A stretch of 64,000 bases of DNA, from assembly GCA_964620045.1 (NCBI GenBank), contig CAZUJL010000022.1, forward strand, positions 1 to 64,000. The letters run 5' to 3'. Each line of letters opens with the position of its first letter. Positions within the stretch are counted from its first letter, which is position 1. The notes under the pieces are model-generated. The model was not told the origin of the DNA. It did not search any database and saw only the letters and a list, made by a program, of their open reading frames with translations. Positions 50,987-60,002 of this stretch are shown piece by piece. The translations under genes were made by a program, and so were the position numbers. The DNA comes from VFKU01 sp964620045. Lineage in GTDB: Bacteria; Hydrogenedentota; Hydrogenedentia; Hydrogenedentales; GCA-2746185.

Positions 50987-52612
50987 GTGAGCCGGTCTTC
51001 CCGAAAGCGCGGCGCGCGGACGGGCACCGCCATTCTTTTGCTACTCATCGCGGGCGCAGCGCTCGCGGTGCGCAGCCTCGATCTTGAGCTGCGTCCGGTC
51101 CATGGCGACGAAGCCAACCAGGCGTACAAGACCGGGAAGCTGCTCGAGACCGGCAAGTACGTCTACGATCCGCACGATCACCACGGACCTACGCTCTATT
51201 ATTTAGCGTTGGTGCCGCTGGCCGCGTCCGGCGCGCACACGATGGCGGACGCCGAAACGTGGATGCTGCGCGCGGTGCCGGTGGCGTTCAGCGTCGCGAC
51301 GCTGCTGCTGTTCATTCCCTTGCGCAACGCGTTGCCGCCGGGCGGCGCACTGTGCGCGGCGCTGCTGCTCGCCTTCTCCCCCGCGTTTACTTTTTATGCG
51401 CGCTACTACATTCAGGAAACGCTGCTGGTCTTTTTCACGCTGTCGGTGATCGTGTTCGGCTGGAAGTACGCGCAGCTTCCGGGACGCCTGAACGCGATTG
51501 GCGTGATGGTGTCGCTGTGTTTGATGCATGCGACGAAAGAAACGGCCGTGCTGGCGTGGGCGGCGATGGGTTTTGCATTGGTGGTCACGCTGCTGTGGCG
51601 TTACGGCGTCCGTGAATCGATCGAGCGCGTGAAAAACACGGTGCGTCCGCGCGATTTTCTGGCGGGATTCATCGTCGCGCTGATCATTTCGGTGGTGTTG
51701 TTTAGCGCCTTCTTCACGCACTGGCGCGGGCCGCTGGACAGCATTCTCACGTATCGCAACTACCTCACGCGTGCGGGCGGCGCGGGGATTCACGACAAGC
51801 CGTGGTACTACTACCTCTCGTTGCTGGCATACACGCATCGCGGACCGGGGCCGGTGTGGAGCGAAGGGGCGGTGCTGGTGTTGGGCGTGATTGGCATTGT
51901 GATCGCGGCGTGGCGCTTGCCGAATCTTCCGCGCGATACGGATGAATACGGCGATCCGTGGCTACTGCGATTCTTCGCGATCTATACGATCGTGCTCGCG
52001 ATGATGTACGCGGCGGTGCCGTATAAAACGCCGTGGTCGCTGCTGAGTTTTTATTTTGGCGTGATCGTGCTGGCCGGCGTGGCGGTGGCCTATGGCATTG
52101 CGCTGGCCCCGCCGGCGTGGCGGCGTAGCGCGGTGGTTACGGCGTTTGTACTCGTGCTGGCGCACCTCGGGCTGCAGTCCTGGCGCGCAGAGACGACCTA
52201 CGCGGCGGATGTGCGCAATCCTTGGGTATACGCGCACACATCGACGAACCTCGCGGAACTCGCGAAACGCATCGACGAGATCGCGGCGGTGGGGCATGGC
52301 GCAGACACGACAATTCAGGTGATCCAGCCGGACAACGATTACTGGCCGCTGCCGTGGTATCTGCGGCGCTACGCGAAAACCGGCTACTGGAATACGATGC
52401 CGGCGAACCTTGATGCGGACATTATTGTGTCCAGCCCGCGCATCGGCAACGACCTTCGCGGGCGGCTGGGCGAAGCTTATTTCGGGCCGTCCATGTATAG
52501 CCTGCGGCCGGCGGTGCTGCGGGAATTGTACGTGCGCAAGGAGCTGTGGGACGCGTTTATGGCGAAGCGGGCGGCGGAATCGACAAGCGGCGAGACGCCG
52601 CTTCCACATTAA
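50987..52612 (+). CDS. Agl23-like (TIGR03663) multi-pass glycosyltransferase-fold protein
   Basis: A 541-residue membrane protein starting at GTG 50987 with about ten helices. The periplasmic loop HGDEANQAYKTGKLLETGKY after the first helix carries the acidic residues of GT39-type catalytic loops, and DPHDHHGPTLYYLALVPL matches the TIGR03663/Agl23 group. Members flank polyprenyl-glycan genes in bacteria and archaea. A GT2-type dolichyl-phosphate-glucose-like synthase lies close by at 53488. The last ten residues (TSGETPLPH and stop) are encoded by a dispersed hairpin repeat, so the natural C-terminus has been rebuilt. Confidence 0.85.
   Translation: MSRSSRKRGARTGTAILLLLIAGAALAVRSLDLELRPVHGDEANQAYKTGKLLETGKYVYDPHDHHGPTLYYLALVPLAASGAHTMADAETWMLRAVPVAFSVATLLLFIPLRNALPPGGALCAALLLAFSPAFTFYARYYIQETLLVFFTLSVIVFGWKYAQLPGRLNAIGVMVSLCLMHATKETAVLAWAAMGFALVVTLLWRYGVRESIERVKNTVRPRDFLAGFIVALIISVVLFSAFFTHWRGPLDSILTYRNYLTRAGGAGIHDKPWYYYLSLLAYTHRGPGPVWSEGAVLVLGVIGIVIAAWRLPNLPRDTDEYGDPWLLRFFAIYTIVLAMMYAAVPYKTPWSLLSFYFGVIVLAGVAVAYGIALAPPAWRRSAVVTAFVLVLAHLGLQSWRAETTYAADVRNPWVYAHTSTNLAELAKRIDEIAAVGHGADTTIQVIQPDNDYWPLPWYLRRYAKTGYWNTMPANLDADIIVSSPRIGNDLRGRLGEAYFGPSMYSLRPAVLRELYVRKELWDAFMAKRAAESTSGETPLPH
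52584..52611. repeat. 28-bp hairpin repeat, copy 2, inside a gene end
   Basis: Differs from 14664-14691 at one position (A for G in the loop). It lies inside the last codons of the Agl23-like gene and supplies most of its TAA stop. Confidence 0.8.
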
Positions 52613-52665
52613 CCACTTTTAGCTCGCATCGGGTATTGTCAGCAGGTCGACAGGAGGTATTTGCC

Positions 52666-53487
52666 ATGCGCCAACGCGGTCCGTATTTGTGTCAGATTTT
52701 CGGAATTGCGGCGCTGGTGTATTACGGATTTTTTGCGCACGCGCAGATCACGGGCGAATCGGCGACGACGCCGCGCATTCAGGATCGCGTCTATCACTGC
52801 GCCGAAGCGAAGGCCGATCTCCCCTATTCTGTGTTTGTGCCGAGCACGTATGACGGCAGCAAGGCGTATCCGCTGATCGTGGCGCTGCACGGACTCGGTA
52901 GTTCCTCGGACCAAATCATCCGCTACCGCGGCATGACGGATTTGGCGGAGCACCACGGCTACATCGTCATTGCGCCGATGGGCTACAACAACCACGGGTG
53001 GTACGGCAGCCTTGGGCCGGGCAAGAACCGCTTCTCGGAACGTTTTGCGAATGGTGTGCCGGATCCCGAGAACCTCGGCGAGTTGAGCGAGAAAGATGTA
53101 TTCAACGTGCTCGACATCGCGAAGAAGGAATTTAAGATCGATCCGAACCGCATTTACCTGATGGGCCATTCAATGGGCGGCGGCGGGACGTTGTACCTCG
53201 GCATGAAGCACAAGGAAATCTGGGCGGGGCTGGGCGCGATTGCGCCGGCGATTTACTCGAACCCGAACCAGCTCAGCGACATCGCCACGATGCCGATTAT
53301 CGTCGTGCAGGGCGATGCGGACCGGCTCGTGCGCGTGGAAGCGACGCGGCGCTGGACGGAGAAAATGGCCGAACTCGGCATGCCGCACGAGTACATTGAA
53401 GTGGCGGGCGGCGATCATGTGCGCGTGGCGCCGCAGCACCTGCCGGATATCTTCGCGTTCTTCAACGAGCACGCGCGCAGCGAGTAG
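52666..53487 (+). CDS. Secreted esterase of the PHB depolymerase type
   Basis: A 273-residue alpha/beta hydrolase; ATG 52666 has an ideal AGGAGGT site. Signal peptide MRQRGPYLCQIFGIAALVYYGFFAHA. It shows YPLIVALHGLGSSSDQI (oxyanion HG), GHSMGGGGTLYLGM (nucleophile), GDADRLVRVE (acid) and GGDHVRVAP (His). Similar to polyhydroxybutyrate depolymerase/feruloyl esterase-like prolyl-oligopeptidase domains. Degrades an extracellular ester or polymer. It converges with the glycosyltransferase on the minus strand; their stop codons abut at 53487/53488. Confidence 0.88.
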   Translation: MRQRGPYLCQIFGIAALVYYGFFAHAQITGESATTPRIQDRVYHCAEAKADLPYSVFVPSTYDGSKAYPLIVALHGLGSSSDQIIRYRGMTDLAEHHGYIVIAPMGYNNHGWYGSLGPGKNRFSERFANGVPDPENLGELSEKDVFNVLDIAKKEFKIDPNRIYLMGHSMGGGGTLYLGMKHKEIWAGLGAIAPAIYSNPNQLSDIATMPIIVVQGDADRLVRVEATRRWTEKMAELGMPHEYIEVAGGDHVRVAPQHLPDIFAFFNEHARSE

Positions 53488-54219
53488 TCAGCGGCGCGTG
53501 TAGGCCCCCGCCCATGCGCGCAGACGAATGCGCAGCACTTCGGCGAACATCATCAGCGAATCGTGCACGGCGCGCACGCGCGTATCGGTCGAGTTAATCC
53601 AGCGGACGGGCACTTCTTCGGTCTTCAGATTATGCAGGCGCGCGATCACGAGCATCTCGCAGTCGGAGCCGAAGCCGTCGATCGTGAGCCGCGGAAAGAT
53701 GATGTCGCGGGCGCGGGCCGTGAAGGCCTTGAAGCCGCACTGCGTGTCTCGGAACTCGGTGAGCCCCAGGCTACGCAGCAGCACGTTGTAGGCGCGGCCC
53801 ATCATGCGGCGATACTTCGGCTGCGGCGTTTCCACGCGCGCGCCGGGTGCGGCACGCGAGCCGATCACGACCTCGGCGCCCTGATCGAGGTGCGGCCAGA
53901 GCTTTTCGATCTCGTCGATGGGTGTCGAGCCGTCCGCGTCGTACACGAGCACGACTTCCCCCGTGGAGCGCGCGGCGCCGAGGCGCATGGCGTGGCCTTT
54001 GCCCCGGTTCCAGGGCGACTCGATGATTTTGACCTCGGGAAAACGCCCGCGGACGGCCTCGGCGGTGCCGTCCGTGCTGCCGTCGTCCACCACGATCACC
54101 TCGGTGGGATAGGCCTGCGCGCGGAAATAGGCCTGCGCTTTGTCGAGGGTCACGAGTACGCGGACGGCCTCGTTAAAGGCCGGAATGACGAGCGAAAGGC
54201 GTGGGGTGACGATGGTCAT
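53488..54219 (-). CDS. Family 2 glycosyltransferase (dolichyl-phosphate beta-glucosyltransferase-like)
   Basis: A 243-residue enzyme starting at ATG 54219 (MTIVTPRLSLVIPAFNEA). GT2 signatures: EVIVVDDGSTDGTAEAV, ESPWNRGKGHAMRLGA, VLVYDADGSTPIDEI (DxD), and FRDTQCGFKAF. These fit polyprenyl-phosphate glucose/mannose synthases. It likely makes a lipid-linked sugar used by the Agl23-like enzyme nearby. No membrane helix is evident; it acts at the cytoplasmic face. The longer frame from 54411 adds a non-coding-looking stretch. Confidence 0.88.
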   Translation of the reverse strand: MTIVTPRLSLVIPAFNEAVRVLVTLDKAQAYFRAQAYPTEVIVVDDGSTDGTAEAVRGRFPEVKIIESPWNRGKGHAMRLGAARSTGEVVLVYDADGSTPIDEIEKLWPHLDQGAEVVIGSRAAPGARVETPQPKYRRMMGRAYNVLLRSLGLTEFRDTQCGFKAFTARARDIIFPRLTIDGFGSDCEMLVIARLHNLKTEEVPVRWINSTDTRVRAVHDSLMMFAEVLRIRLRAWAGAYTRR

Positions 54220-54413
54220 GCTGGATGGGCGGCGCGGCGCTGGGCGTGGGAATGCGCTCGATCCCCCGCGAGTGGCACGGCCCGCCTGCGCGCCGGTTTG
54301 CCAGACTGTACCAAAAGGGGCGCGCGCCGGCCAACCCACGGACCCCATTGCCAGCAAGGGCGGAGCGCTATAGAATGCTGTCCATGGGAGACGCTCCCGC
54401 CGGAGGACCACGG

Positions 54414-55070
54414 ATGGTGGACGAAACGGATACCGCGCGCGCGGACGAGCGTATTCAACCTCGCCGACAACCGGTGCAGGCGCGAAGCCGCGAACGTGTG
54501 GAGAAAATCCTGGACGCGGCGGTGCAACTGCTGATCGAAGAAGGCTACGACGCCGTCAAGACCAATGCCATCGCCCGCCGCGCGGATGTCTCCATCGGAT
54601 CCGTTTACCAGTTTTTCCCCAACCGCTTCGCCATCTTCGGCGCACTCGCGGAACGCTACCGCGAAAAAATTGCGCACTCGCTTGAGAGTCATTTGAAAGT
54701 CGGACCGGACCGCTCGTGGGACGTGGCGCTGGCGGACACGGTCGATACGCTGGCGGCGATGTGGCGGACGGACTGGGCCTTCCACTCCGTGTGGCTCGCG
54801 ATCCAGAACACAGCGGAGCTGCGCGATTCGCGCGAGCAGTATCGCAATGTGCTGCTGCGCGAAACGCTTACGGCGTTTCTGCGGACCATTCTTCCGCATG
54901 CGTCGGAGGCGGAGATCACGACGATCGGCCGCGTGACGCTGGAATCGAGCAACATCATGTTGGACTTGTCGATGCGCGTGGCGCCGCAGGATGAGCAGAT
55001 GATCGCGGAATTGAAGCTGATGCTGCACAGCTATATTCAGGCGCACGTGAACGCGGGCGGACGGGCCTAG
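54414..55070 (+). CDS. TetR/AcrR-family transcriptional regulator
   Basis: A 218-residue regulator; ATG 54414 is six bases after GGAGGA. The DNA-binding domain contains RVEKILDAAVQLLIEEGYDA, then NAIARRADVSIGSVYQFFPNR, the standard TetR helix-turn-helix. The C-terminal ligand domain is helical with two or three hydrophobic helices. A divergently arranged glycosyltransferase (start 54219) could be a target. The ligand cannot be predicted. Confidence 0.9.
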   Translation: MVDETDTARADERIQPRRQPVQARSRERVEKILDAAVQLLIEEGYDAVKTNAIARRADVSIGSVYQFFPNRFAIFGALAERYREKIAHSLESHLKVGPDRSWDVALADTVDTLAAMWRTDWAFHSVWLAIQNTAELRDSREQYRNVLLRETLTAFLRTILPHASEAEITTIGRVTLESSNIMLDLSMRVAPQDEQMIAELKLMLHSYIQAHVNAGGRA

Positions 55071-55411
55071 GCCGCGGGCACGAAGGTAATCACGCCGAAT
55101 ACCATTGCTGATATCAGCAATACAGAAATAAACAGACCGAAGTAGCCTATCGCCAGGCCGAAAGTGGCCATTCCCTCGTTTGAGTACGCCCCCGGTGTCT
55201 TCTGAAATGCGCGCCGGGCGAGGTGTCCCGCGATGATCGCGGGGATGAAGCACAGGAACACGTAGGCGCCGCCGGGGACCCATTTTCCGAGGATCAATCC
55301 CGCCAGCGACATGACGGAGGCCACGAAACTTACCGTGGCCGCGCGGTTCATGCGCAGCGGGGCCTGCGCCGGTTGCGCAGCGCGCAGCAGGACGTTTGAT
55401 TGATCGTCCAT
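55067..55411 (-). CDS. DUF4190-like small membrane protein
   Basis: A 114-residue protein with a cytoplasmic start and three hydrophobic segments (about 26-46, 50-64, 86-108). GLILGKWVPGGAYVFLCFIPAIIAGHLARR with a GHxAR sequence matches the DUF4190 pattern. Its end overlaps the TetR gene stop by four bases on the opposite strand. Function unknown. Confidence 0.78.
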   Translation of the reverse strand: MDDQSNVLLRAAQPAQAPLRMNRAATVSFVASVMSLAGLILGKWVPGGAYVFLCFIPAIIAGHLARRAFQKTPGAYSNEGMATFGLAIGYFGLFISVLLISAMVFGVITFVPAA

Positions 55412-55435
55412 GCTGCGCGCTCCTTACTGGTTTGG

Positions 55436-58081
55436 TTAGGACGCCGTCTCCGTCGCGCGAGCAGCCTTGCGACGGCGCGGGGCCTTGCCGGCTTCGATGC
55501 GCGCGCCACGGCGCTTGTCGATGAAGTTCTGCCACGCCAACACGACCGGGGAGGCGATGTAGATCGAGGAGTAGGTACCCACCACGATGCCAATGATCAT
55601 CGCGAGCGAGAAGGGTTTAAGCTCGTCGCCACCGAAGAAGAACAGCACGATCAACACGAACATGGTCGTGGTCGATGTGAGTAGCGTTCGGCTTAGTGTG
55701 CGGTTGATGCTGATGTTCAGGCCTTCGAGGAAGGACATGCCGCGCGACTTGTTCAGCGCCATGTCTTCGCGCACGCGGTCGAACACGACGATCGTGTCGT
55801 TCAGCGAGTAGCCGATGATGGTAAGCAAGGCGGCGATCACGGGGATCGTGACCTGCTGGCCGAGGGCCGACATGAGGCCGATCACGATGAGCACGTCGTG
55901 CGCCATGGCGACGACGGCGCCGAGCGCGAACTTCCATTCGAACCGGAACCACAGGTAGAGAATGATGAAGAGCAGCGCGTAGAGCATGGTGTTCACAGCG
56001 TCGAGGCGGAGCTGCTTGCCGACGGCCGGGCCGACGGACTCGACCGACAGGAGCTTTACTTCATCGTCGAGTTTCGGGCTGGACGGGTTGGCGCTGAGCG
56101 GCAACAGGGCCTGCTGCAGGTGCACGGCGACGCTGGTGTTTTCGCTGTCGCCTTCGCCAAGCGATTCCGCCTGCCCTACGCGGATGATGAAGGTGTTGGC
56201 ATTCCCCTGGCCACCTTCGGTGTAGCGCTGGACGATCGGCTCCGCGAAACCGGCGGCGACAATGCGATCACGCACCTCGCCGTCGACGATCTCCTTGCCA
56301 TCAGGCGCACTGATTTCCACGCGGGCGTTGGTACCCGTGCGGAAGTCGACGCCGAAGTTGTCGTCGCCGCGGAAGGCGAAGATCGCGATGCTGATGATCG
56401 TGGCGATGATGCTGGCCGTGACCGCGATGCGGCGCTTGCCCATGAAATCGAGCCGCGGCTCGAGCGGGATAAGCTCGGTGAACTTGAACTTGTTGATGAT
56501 CTGGCGCTCGGAGACGAACTCCATCAGCGCGCGCGTGAAGACCAGCGCAGCGATCAGCGTGGAGACGACACCGACGGCCAGCGCGATGGCGAAGCCCTGG
56601 ATGGCGCCCGTGCCAAACTGCAACAACACACCGGCCGCGATGAGCGTGGTGACGTTGGAGTCGAGAATCGCGGAGGCCGCGTTCTGGAAACCCGATTGGA
56701 TGCAGTTGGCGAAGGACTTGCCCAATAACTGCTCTTCGCGAACACGCTCATAAATAAGCACGTTGGAGTCCACGGCCATACCGATCGTGAGCACCAGACC
56801 GGCGATACCGGGCAGGGTCAGCGTGATGTCGAAGTAGGCGAAGGCCGCGAGAATGAGCAAGCCGTTGAACGCGAGAGAGAGCACTGCGATCACGCCGGCG
56901 AAGCGGTACCACGCGATCACGGAGATGACGACGAGCGTGAGCCCGATGACGGAAGCGTACACGCCCTTGCTGACGGCTTCCTGACCGATCGAGGCGCCGA
57001 CGATCGCTGTGTACTCTTCTTTCACTTTCACCGGAAGCGAACCGGAGTTCAGCGAGATCGCGAGATCCTTGGATTCGTCGGCCGAGAACGTGCCTTCGAT
57101 GACGCCGCTGCCGTAAATGCGCTGGTTGATGGTCGGCGCGGAGACGACGTTGCCGTCGAGCACGATCGCCATCTGGCGCTTGATGTTTTCTTCCGTGAGT
57201 TTCGCGAACTGATTGGCGGCTTCGCCATCGAATTGGAACGCGATGAGCCAGTTGCCCGGGCTGCGCGTGTCGGTTTGCGGGGAAGCGGACTTGATGCCTT
57301 CGCCGGACATTTCCTCGACGCGGTTCAGGACATACACTTCGCGGCGTGTGGTCTTTTCCCACGCCTTCGGGGACGGACCGAACGCGATATCGAGATTTGC
57401 GGGGATGACGTTTGCGGCGCGCGCGTCGTCCACCACTTTCTTCACGAGTTCGTAGTTTGCTTCTTCGACTTCGACGATAGAGCCCGATTGCGCGCTCGGC
57501 GCATCGAGGAAGGGGACAAAGCCGTTCTTCGAGAAAGCGTCGACCGCCTTGATGACTTCGCGGGTTTCGTCCGGACCGCTGACGAGATGGAAGCCGAGGT
57601 GGGCCGTGCGGGTAATCAGGTCGCGGGCGCGCTGCGTGTCTTTTTCGCCGGGGAGCTGGATTTGGACCTGGTTGGTGCCGAGCGTCTGGATCAGCGGCTC
57701 GGTGGCTTCAAACTCGCTGATGCGGTTCGTGACGCGTTGCAAGACAAGTTGTTGCACGTCGGTTTCTAGCAGGCCGCGCGCCTTCATTTCTTCGGTGAAG
57801 TCGAAGCCGATCACCATCAGCACGCCGCCCTGAAGGTCGAGGCCGAGGTTGATCACCATGTCGCGATTGAACTGCGACCATTTTTTAAAGCCGTGCGCCG
57901 CGCGCTCAAACGGGCCGGCGCCTTCGCGGCGCAGCTCGATGTCTTCCGTGCGCCAACGCTCGATGCGGCTTTTCTGTTCGGCTTCGTCGAGCCGATACCA
58001 GCCGATGGTGGGGAACAGATTGACCGCCGCGACAACGATCAGCGCGATGATCAGCAAGGTACGTCCAAGGTGCTTCTGCAT
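55436..58081 (-). CDS. secDF: Protein translocase SecDF fusion
   Basis: An 881-residue single-chain SecD-SecF protein driving proton-coupled late steps of Sec export. N-terminal helix MQKHLGRTLLIIALIVVAAV, then the large periplasmic P1 domain with INLGLDLQGGVLM. Around 370-530 is the SecD membrane bundle (GIAGLVLTIGMAVDSNVLIYER, the conserved D-N-V motif). After about residue 550 the SecF half begins (a FRGDDNFGVDFRTGT-type segment) and ends with GYSLNDTIVVFDRVRE. It is in an operon with yajC upstream by 48 bases and tgt before that, a common arrangement. Confidence 0.95.
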   Translation of the reverse strand: MQKHLGRTLLIIALIVVAAVNLFPTIGWYRLDEAEQKSRIERWRTEDIELRREGAGPFERAAHGFKKWSQFNRDMVINLGLDLQGGVLMVIGFDFTEEMKARGLLETDVQQLVLQRVTNRISEFEATEPLIQTLGTNQVQIQLPGEKDTQRARDLITRTAHLGFHLVSGPDETREVIKAVDAFSKNGFVPFLDAPSAQSGSIVEVEEANYELVKKVVDDARAANVIPANLDIAFGPSPKAWEKTTRREVYVLNRVEEMSGEGIKSASPQTDTRSPGNWLIAFQFDGEAANQFAKLTEENIKRQMAIVLDGNVVSAPTINQRIYGSGVIEGTFSADESKDLAISLNSGSLPVKVKEEYTAIVGASIGQEAVSKGVYASVIGLTLVVISVIAWYRFAGVIAVLSLAFNGLLILAAFAYFDITLTLPGIAGLVLTIGMAVDSNVLIYERVREEQLLGKSFANCIQSGFQNAASAILDSNVTTLIAAGVLLQFGTGAIQGFAIALAVGVVSTLIAALVFTRALMEFVSERQIINKFKFTELIPLEPRLDFMGKRRIAVTASIIATIISIAIFAFRGDDNFGVDFRTGTNARVEISAPDGKEIVDGEVRDRIVAAGFAEPIVQRYTEGGQGNANTFIIRVGQAESLGEGDSENTSVAVHLQQALLPLSANPSSPKLDDEVKLLSVESVGPAVGKQLRLDAVNTMLYALLFIILYLWFRFEWKFALGAVVAMAHDVLIVIGLMSALGQQVTIPVIAALLTIIGYSLNDTIVVFDRVREDMALNKSRGMSFLEGLNISINRTLSRTLLTSTTTMFVLIVLFFFGGDELKPFSLAMIIGIVVGTYSSIYIASPVVLAWQNFIDKRRGARIEAGKAPRRRKAARATETAS

Positions 58082-58103
58082 GAATGACTCCCGTCTATAT
58101 GGA

Positions 58104-58123
58104 GAAGGATGCTGCCATCCTTC
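58104..58123 (-). other. 8-bp hairpin between yajC and secDF
   Basis: GAAGGATG-CTGC-CATCCTTC in the 48-base gap just upstream of the secDF start. No T-tract follows, so it is more likely an RNA processing or stability element, or a small repeat, than a terminator. Confidence 0.45.
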
Positions 58124-58129
58124 GCGGTG

Positions 58130-58501
58130 TTACTTCTTTGCGGTTTCCTGGGTTGCTTGCTCGCGAATGACCTGAGCGATGGCGCTGCGGACAAACTCGA
58201 TCTTGGTGACCGGGTCGTCGCTGACTTTCAGCACCACCGATTTGTCGGACGTTCCGACCACGGTGCCGCAGATGCCGCCCGTGGTGATGACCTGATCGCC
58301 TTTGGCCAGGCTGTCGAGCATCTGCCGGCGATCTTTTTCGCGCTTCTGGTTCGGGCGCAGCACGAAGAAATACATGACGCCGAACATGATCAGCAGGAAC
58401 GGGAACATCGACATCAGACCGCCCGCGGGGGGCGCTGCCGTGCCGGAACCCGCCGGTGGCGCAGCGGTTTCCTGCGCGTACATCAACAGATCAATCCACA
58501 C
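58130..58501 (-). CDS. yajC: Preprotein translocase subunit YajC
   Basis: A 123-residue protein; I use GTG 58501, which has GAGGAG about ten bases upstream and overlaps the end of tgt. After a Pro/Ala-rich start, one membrane helix (MSMFPFLLIMFGVMYFFVL) precedes the YajC signature RPNQKREKDRRQMLDSLAKG and DQVITTGGICGTVVG. It associates with SecDF in the inner membrane. Order tgt-yajC-secDF is conserved in many bacteria. Confidence 0.92.
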   Translation of the reverse strand: MWIDLLMYAQETAAPPAGSGTAAPPAGGLMSMFPFLLIMFGVMYFFVLRPNQKREKDRRQMLDSLAKGDQVITTGGICGTVVGTSDKSVVLKVSDDPVTKIEFVRSAIAQVIREQATQETAKK

Positions 58502-59657
58502 GAGACACGAACTCCTCAGGGCCATCGCCTTCGTTTGCCGGGATGGGCGCGCCGCGGTAAGCGGCGAGAAAGGCGCGTCTGAATTCAGCGAAGCAGCCTT
58601 CGAGAATCGCCCGGCGGCATTTGGTCGCTAACTCTAACATAAAGAACAGGTTGTGTAAAGTATTCAGCTGCAGCGCGAGGATCTCTCCCGCGCGGAAAAG
58701 ATGGTGCAAATACGCGGGTGTGTAGCGCTGCGTGACGGGCGTCGGGAAGTCGGGATCGAGACAGCCGAAGTCGTCGCGGAAGCGCGCGTTCTTGATGTTC
58801 GCCTTGCCGCGGGACGTGAAGAGCGAGCCGTTGCGCGCGTTGCGCGTCGGCATCACGCAGTCGAACATGTCCACGCCGCGCGCGATGGCTTCGACGAGGT
58901 CATCGGGCGCACCGACGCCCATCAGATAGCGCGGGGAATTCACGGGCAAGCGTGGCGCGACCCAATCGACCGCGCGCAGCATGTCGTCCTTGCCCTCCCC
59001 CACGCTGACGCCGCCGATGGCATAACCGGGGAAACCCATGGCGACAGTGGCGTCGGCGCTTTCCCGGCGCAGATCCTCGAAAATGCTGCCCTGCACGATG
59101 CCGAAGAGGGACTGCGTGCCGGTGGTTGTTTCTTCCCAGCGCCGCTTGCAGCGTTCGGCCCAGCGCAGCGTCATTCGCATTGATTTGGCGGCGGTATCGT
59201 GATCGACGGGGTAGCTGGTGCATTCGTCGAGGCACATGATGATGTCGGCACCGATCGCGCGCTGGACGTCCATCGCAATCTCAGGCGACATGAAATGGCG
59301 CGAGCCGTCGAGGTGGCTCTGGAAATGCGCGCCTTCCTCGGTAATTTTGGCGAACTGCGCGAGGCTAAATATCTGGAAGCCGCCGGAGTCGGTGAGGATG
59401 GGCTTGTCCCAGCGCATGAATTTATGCAGGCCGCCGGCCTTCTGGATGATTTCCGTGCCGGGACGCAGATACAGGTGGTAGGCGTTGCCGAGGATGATCT
59501 GCGCGCCGATGCCGGGGAGATCCTCGGTGTTCATCGCCTTCACGGCGCCCTGCGTGCCGACGGGCATGAAGATTGGGGTCAGCACTTCGCCGTGCGGTAG
59601 CGCGAGACGGCCAGCACGGGCGCCGGTGGGGTCGGTGGCTTCGAGGGTGAAGTTCAT
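58491..59657 (-). CDS. tgt: tRNA-guanine transglycosylase (Tgt)
   Basis: A 388-residue TIM-barrel enzyme exchanging guanine 34 of certain tRNAs for preQ1 in the queuosine pathway. DSGGFQ (Asp90), the substrate pocket AIGGVSVGEGKD, and nucleophile Asp266 in GVDMFDCVMPTRNARNG are intact. The zinc-site positions normally Cys-x-Cys-xx-Cys read Phe304, Thr306 and Thr309, while the fourth ligand His335 (LNTLHN) remains. So structural zinc is probably absent or coordinated otherwise. Length and the remaining motifs are normal. No queuosine biosynthesis genes are seen nearby. Confidence 0.93.
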   Translation of the reverse strand: MNFTLEATDPTGARAGRLALPHGEVLTPIFMPVGTQGAVKAMNTEDLPGIGAQIILGNAYHLYLRPGTEIIQKAGGLHKFMRWDKPILTDSGGFQIFSLAQFAKITEEGAHFQSHLDGSRHFMSPEIAMDVQRAIGADIIMCLDECTSYPVDHDTAAKSMRMTLRWAERCKRRWEETTTGTQSLFGIVQGSIFEDLRRESADATVAMGFPGYAIGGVSVGEGKDDMLRAVDWVAPRLPVNSPRYLMGVGAPDDLVEAIARGVDMFDCVMPTRNARNGSLFTSRGKANIKNARFRDDFGCLDPDFPTPVTQRYTPAYLHHLFRAGEILALQLNTLHNLFFMLELATKCRRAILEGCFAEFRRAFLAAYRGAPIPANEGDGPEEFVSRVD

Positions 59658-59809
59658 GGATTAGAAATCGGCGTCGGGTGATTAGTTTGAAGGGACGTAA
59701 AGGACGAAAAAGACCTAAAGGAAAATGTGACGGAAAGCCGTGAAAAGTCTGGGATATTTGTCAGACTTTGTGCATATATATTTCGCGATTTAATAGTTTT
59801 TATTGATTT

Positions 59810-59838
59810 TTGCTTTCTTGGGAATCCCGTGGTACAGT
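59810..59838 (+). promoter_or_regulatory. Candidate promoter for small RNA
   Basis: TTGCTT (59810-59815), a 17-base spacer and TACAGT (59833-59838), a moderate sigma-70 match in an AT-rich stretch 150 bases upstream of the divergent tgt start. Confidence 0.45.
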
Positions 59839-59844
59839 TCGTCT

Positions 59845-59956
59845 GGTCAACGCCGAATGTGGCGTTTCTCCTTCCGCGGGGGCCCGGGATAACCTCAGTC
59901 CCGGGTCCCTTAATCTTTACATTTCGGCCTTCCAACGGAAGGCCGTTCTTATTTTT
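59845..59956 (+). ncRNA. Candidate small RNA with three stem-loops and terminator
   Basis: In the 394-base gap between tgt and mnmE (both minus strand), the plus strand carries three consecutive hairpins: AACGCC-GAATGT-GGCGTT (59849-59866), GGGGCCCGGGA/TCCCGGGTCCC with one mismatch (59879-59909) and CGGCCTTCC-AAC-GGAAGGCCG followed by TTCTTATTTTT (59925-59956). The last is an intrinsic terminator that no plus-strand protein gene needs. No convincing ORF lies between promoter and terminator. The rest of the gap holds the candidate promoter, the repeat at 60003 and short direct repeats of ATGGACAA. Confidence 0.5.
59925..59956 (+). terminator. Intrinsic terminator of the small RNA
   Basis: Perfect 9-bp stem CGGCCTTCC/GGAAGGCCG, AAC loop, then TTCTTATTTTT. 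Confidence 0.8.
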
Positions 59957-60002
59957 GGCCAATGGACGCCATGGACAATTTGGACGGGATGGACAATGGG
60001 CC

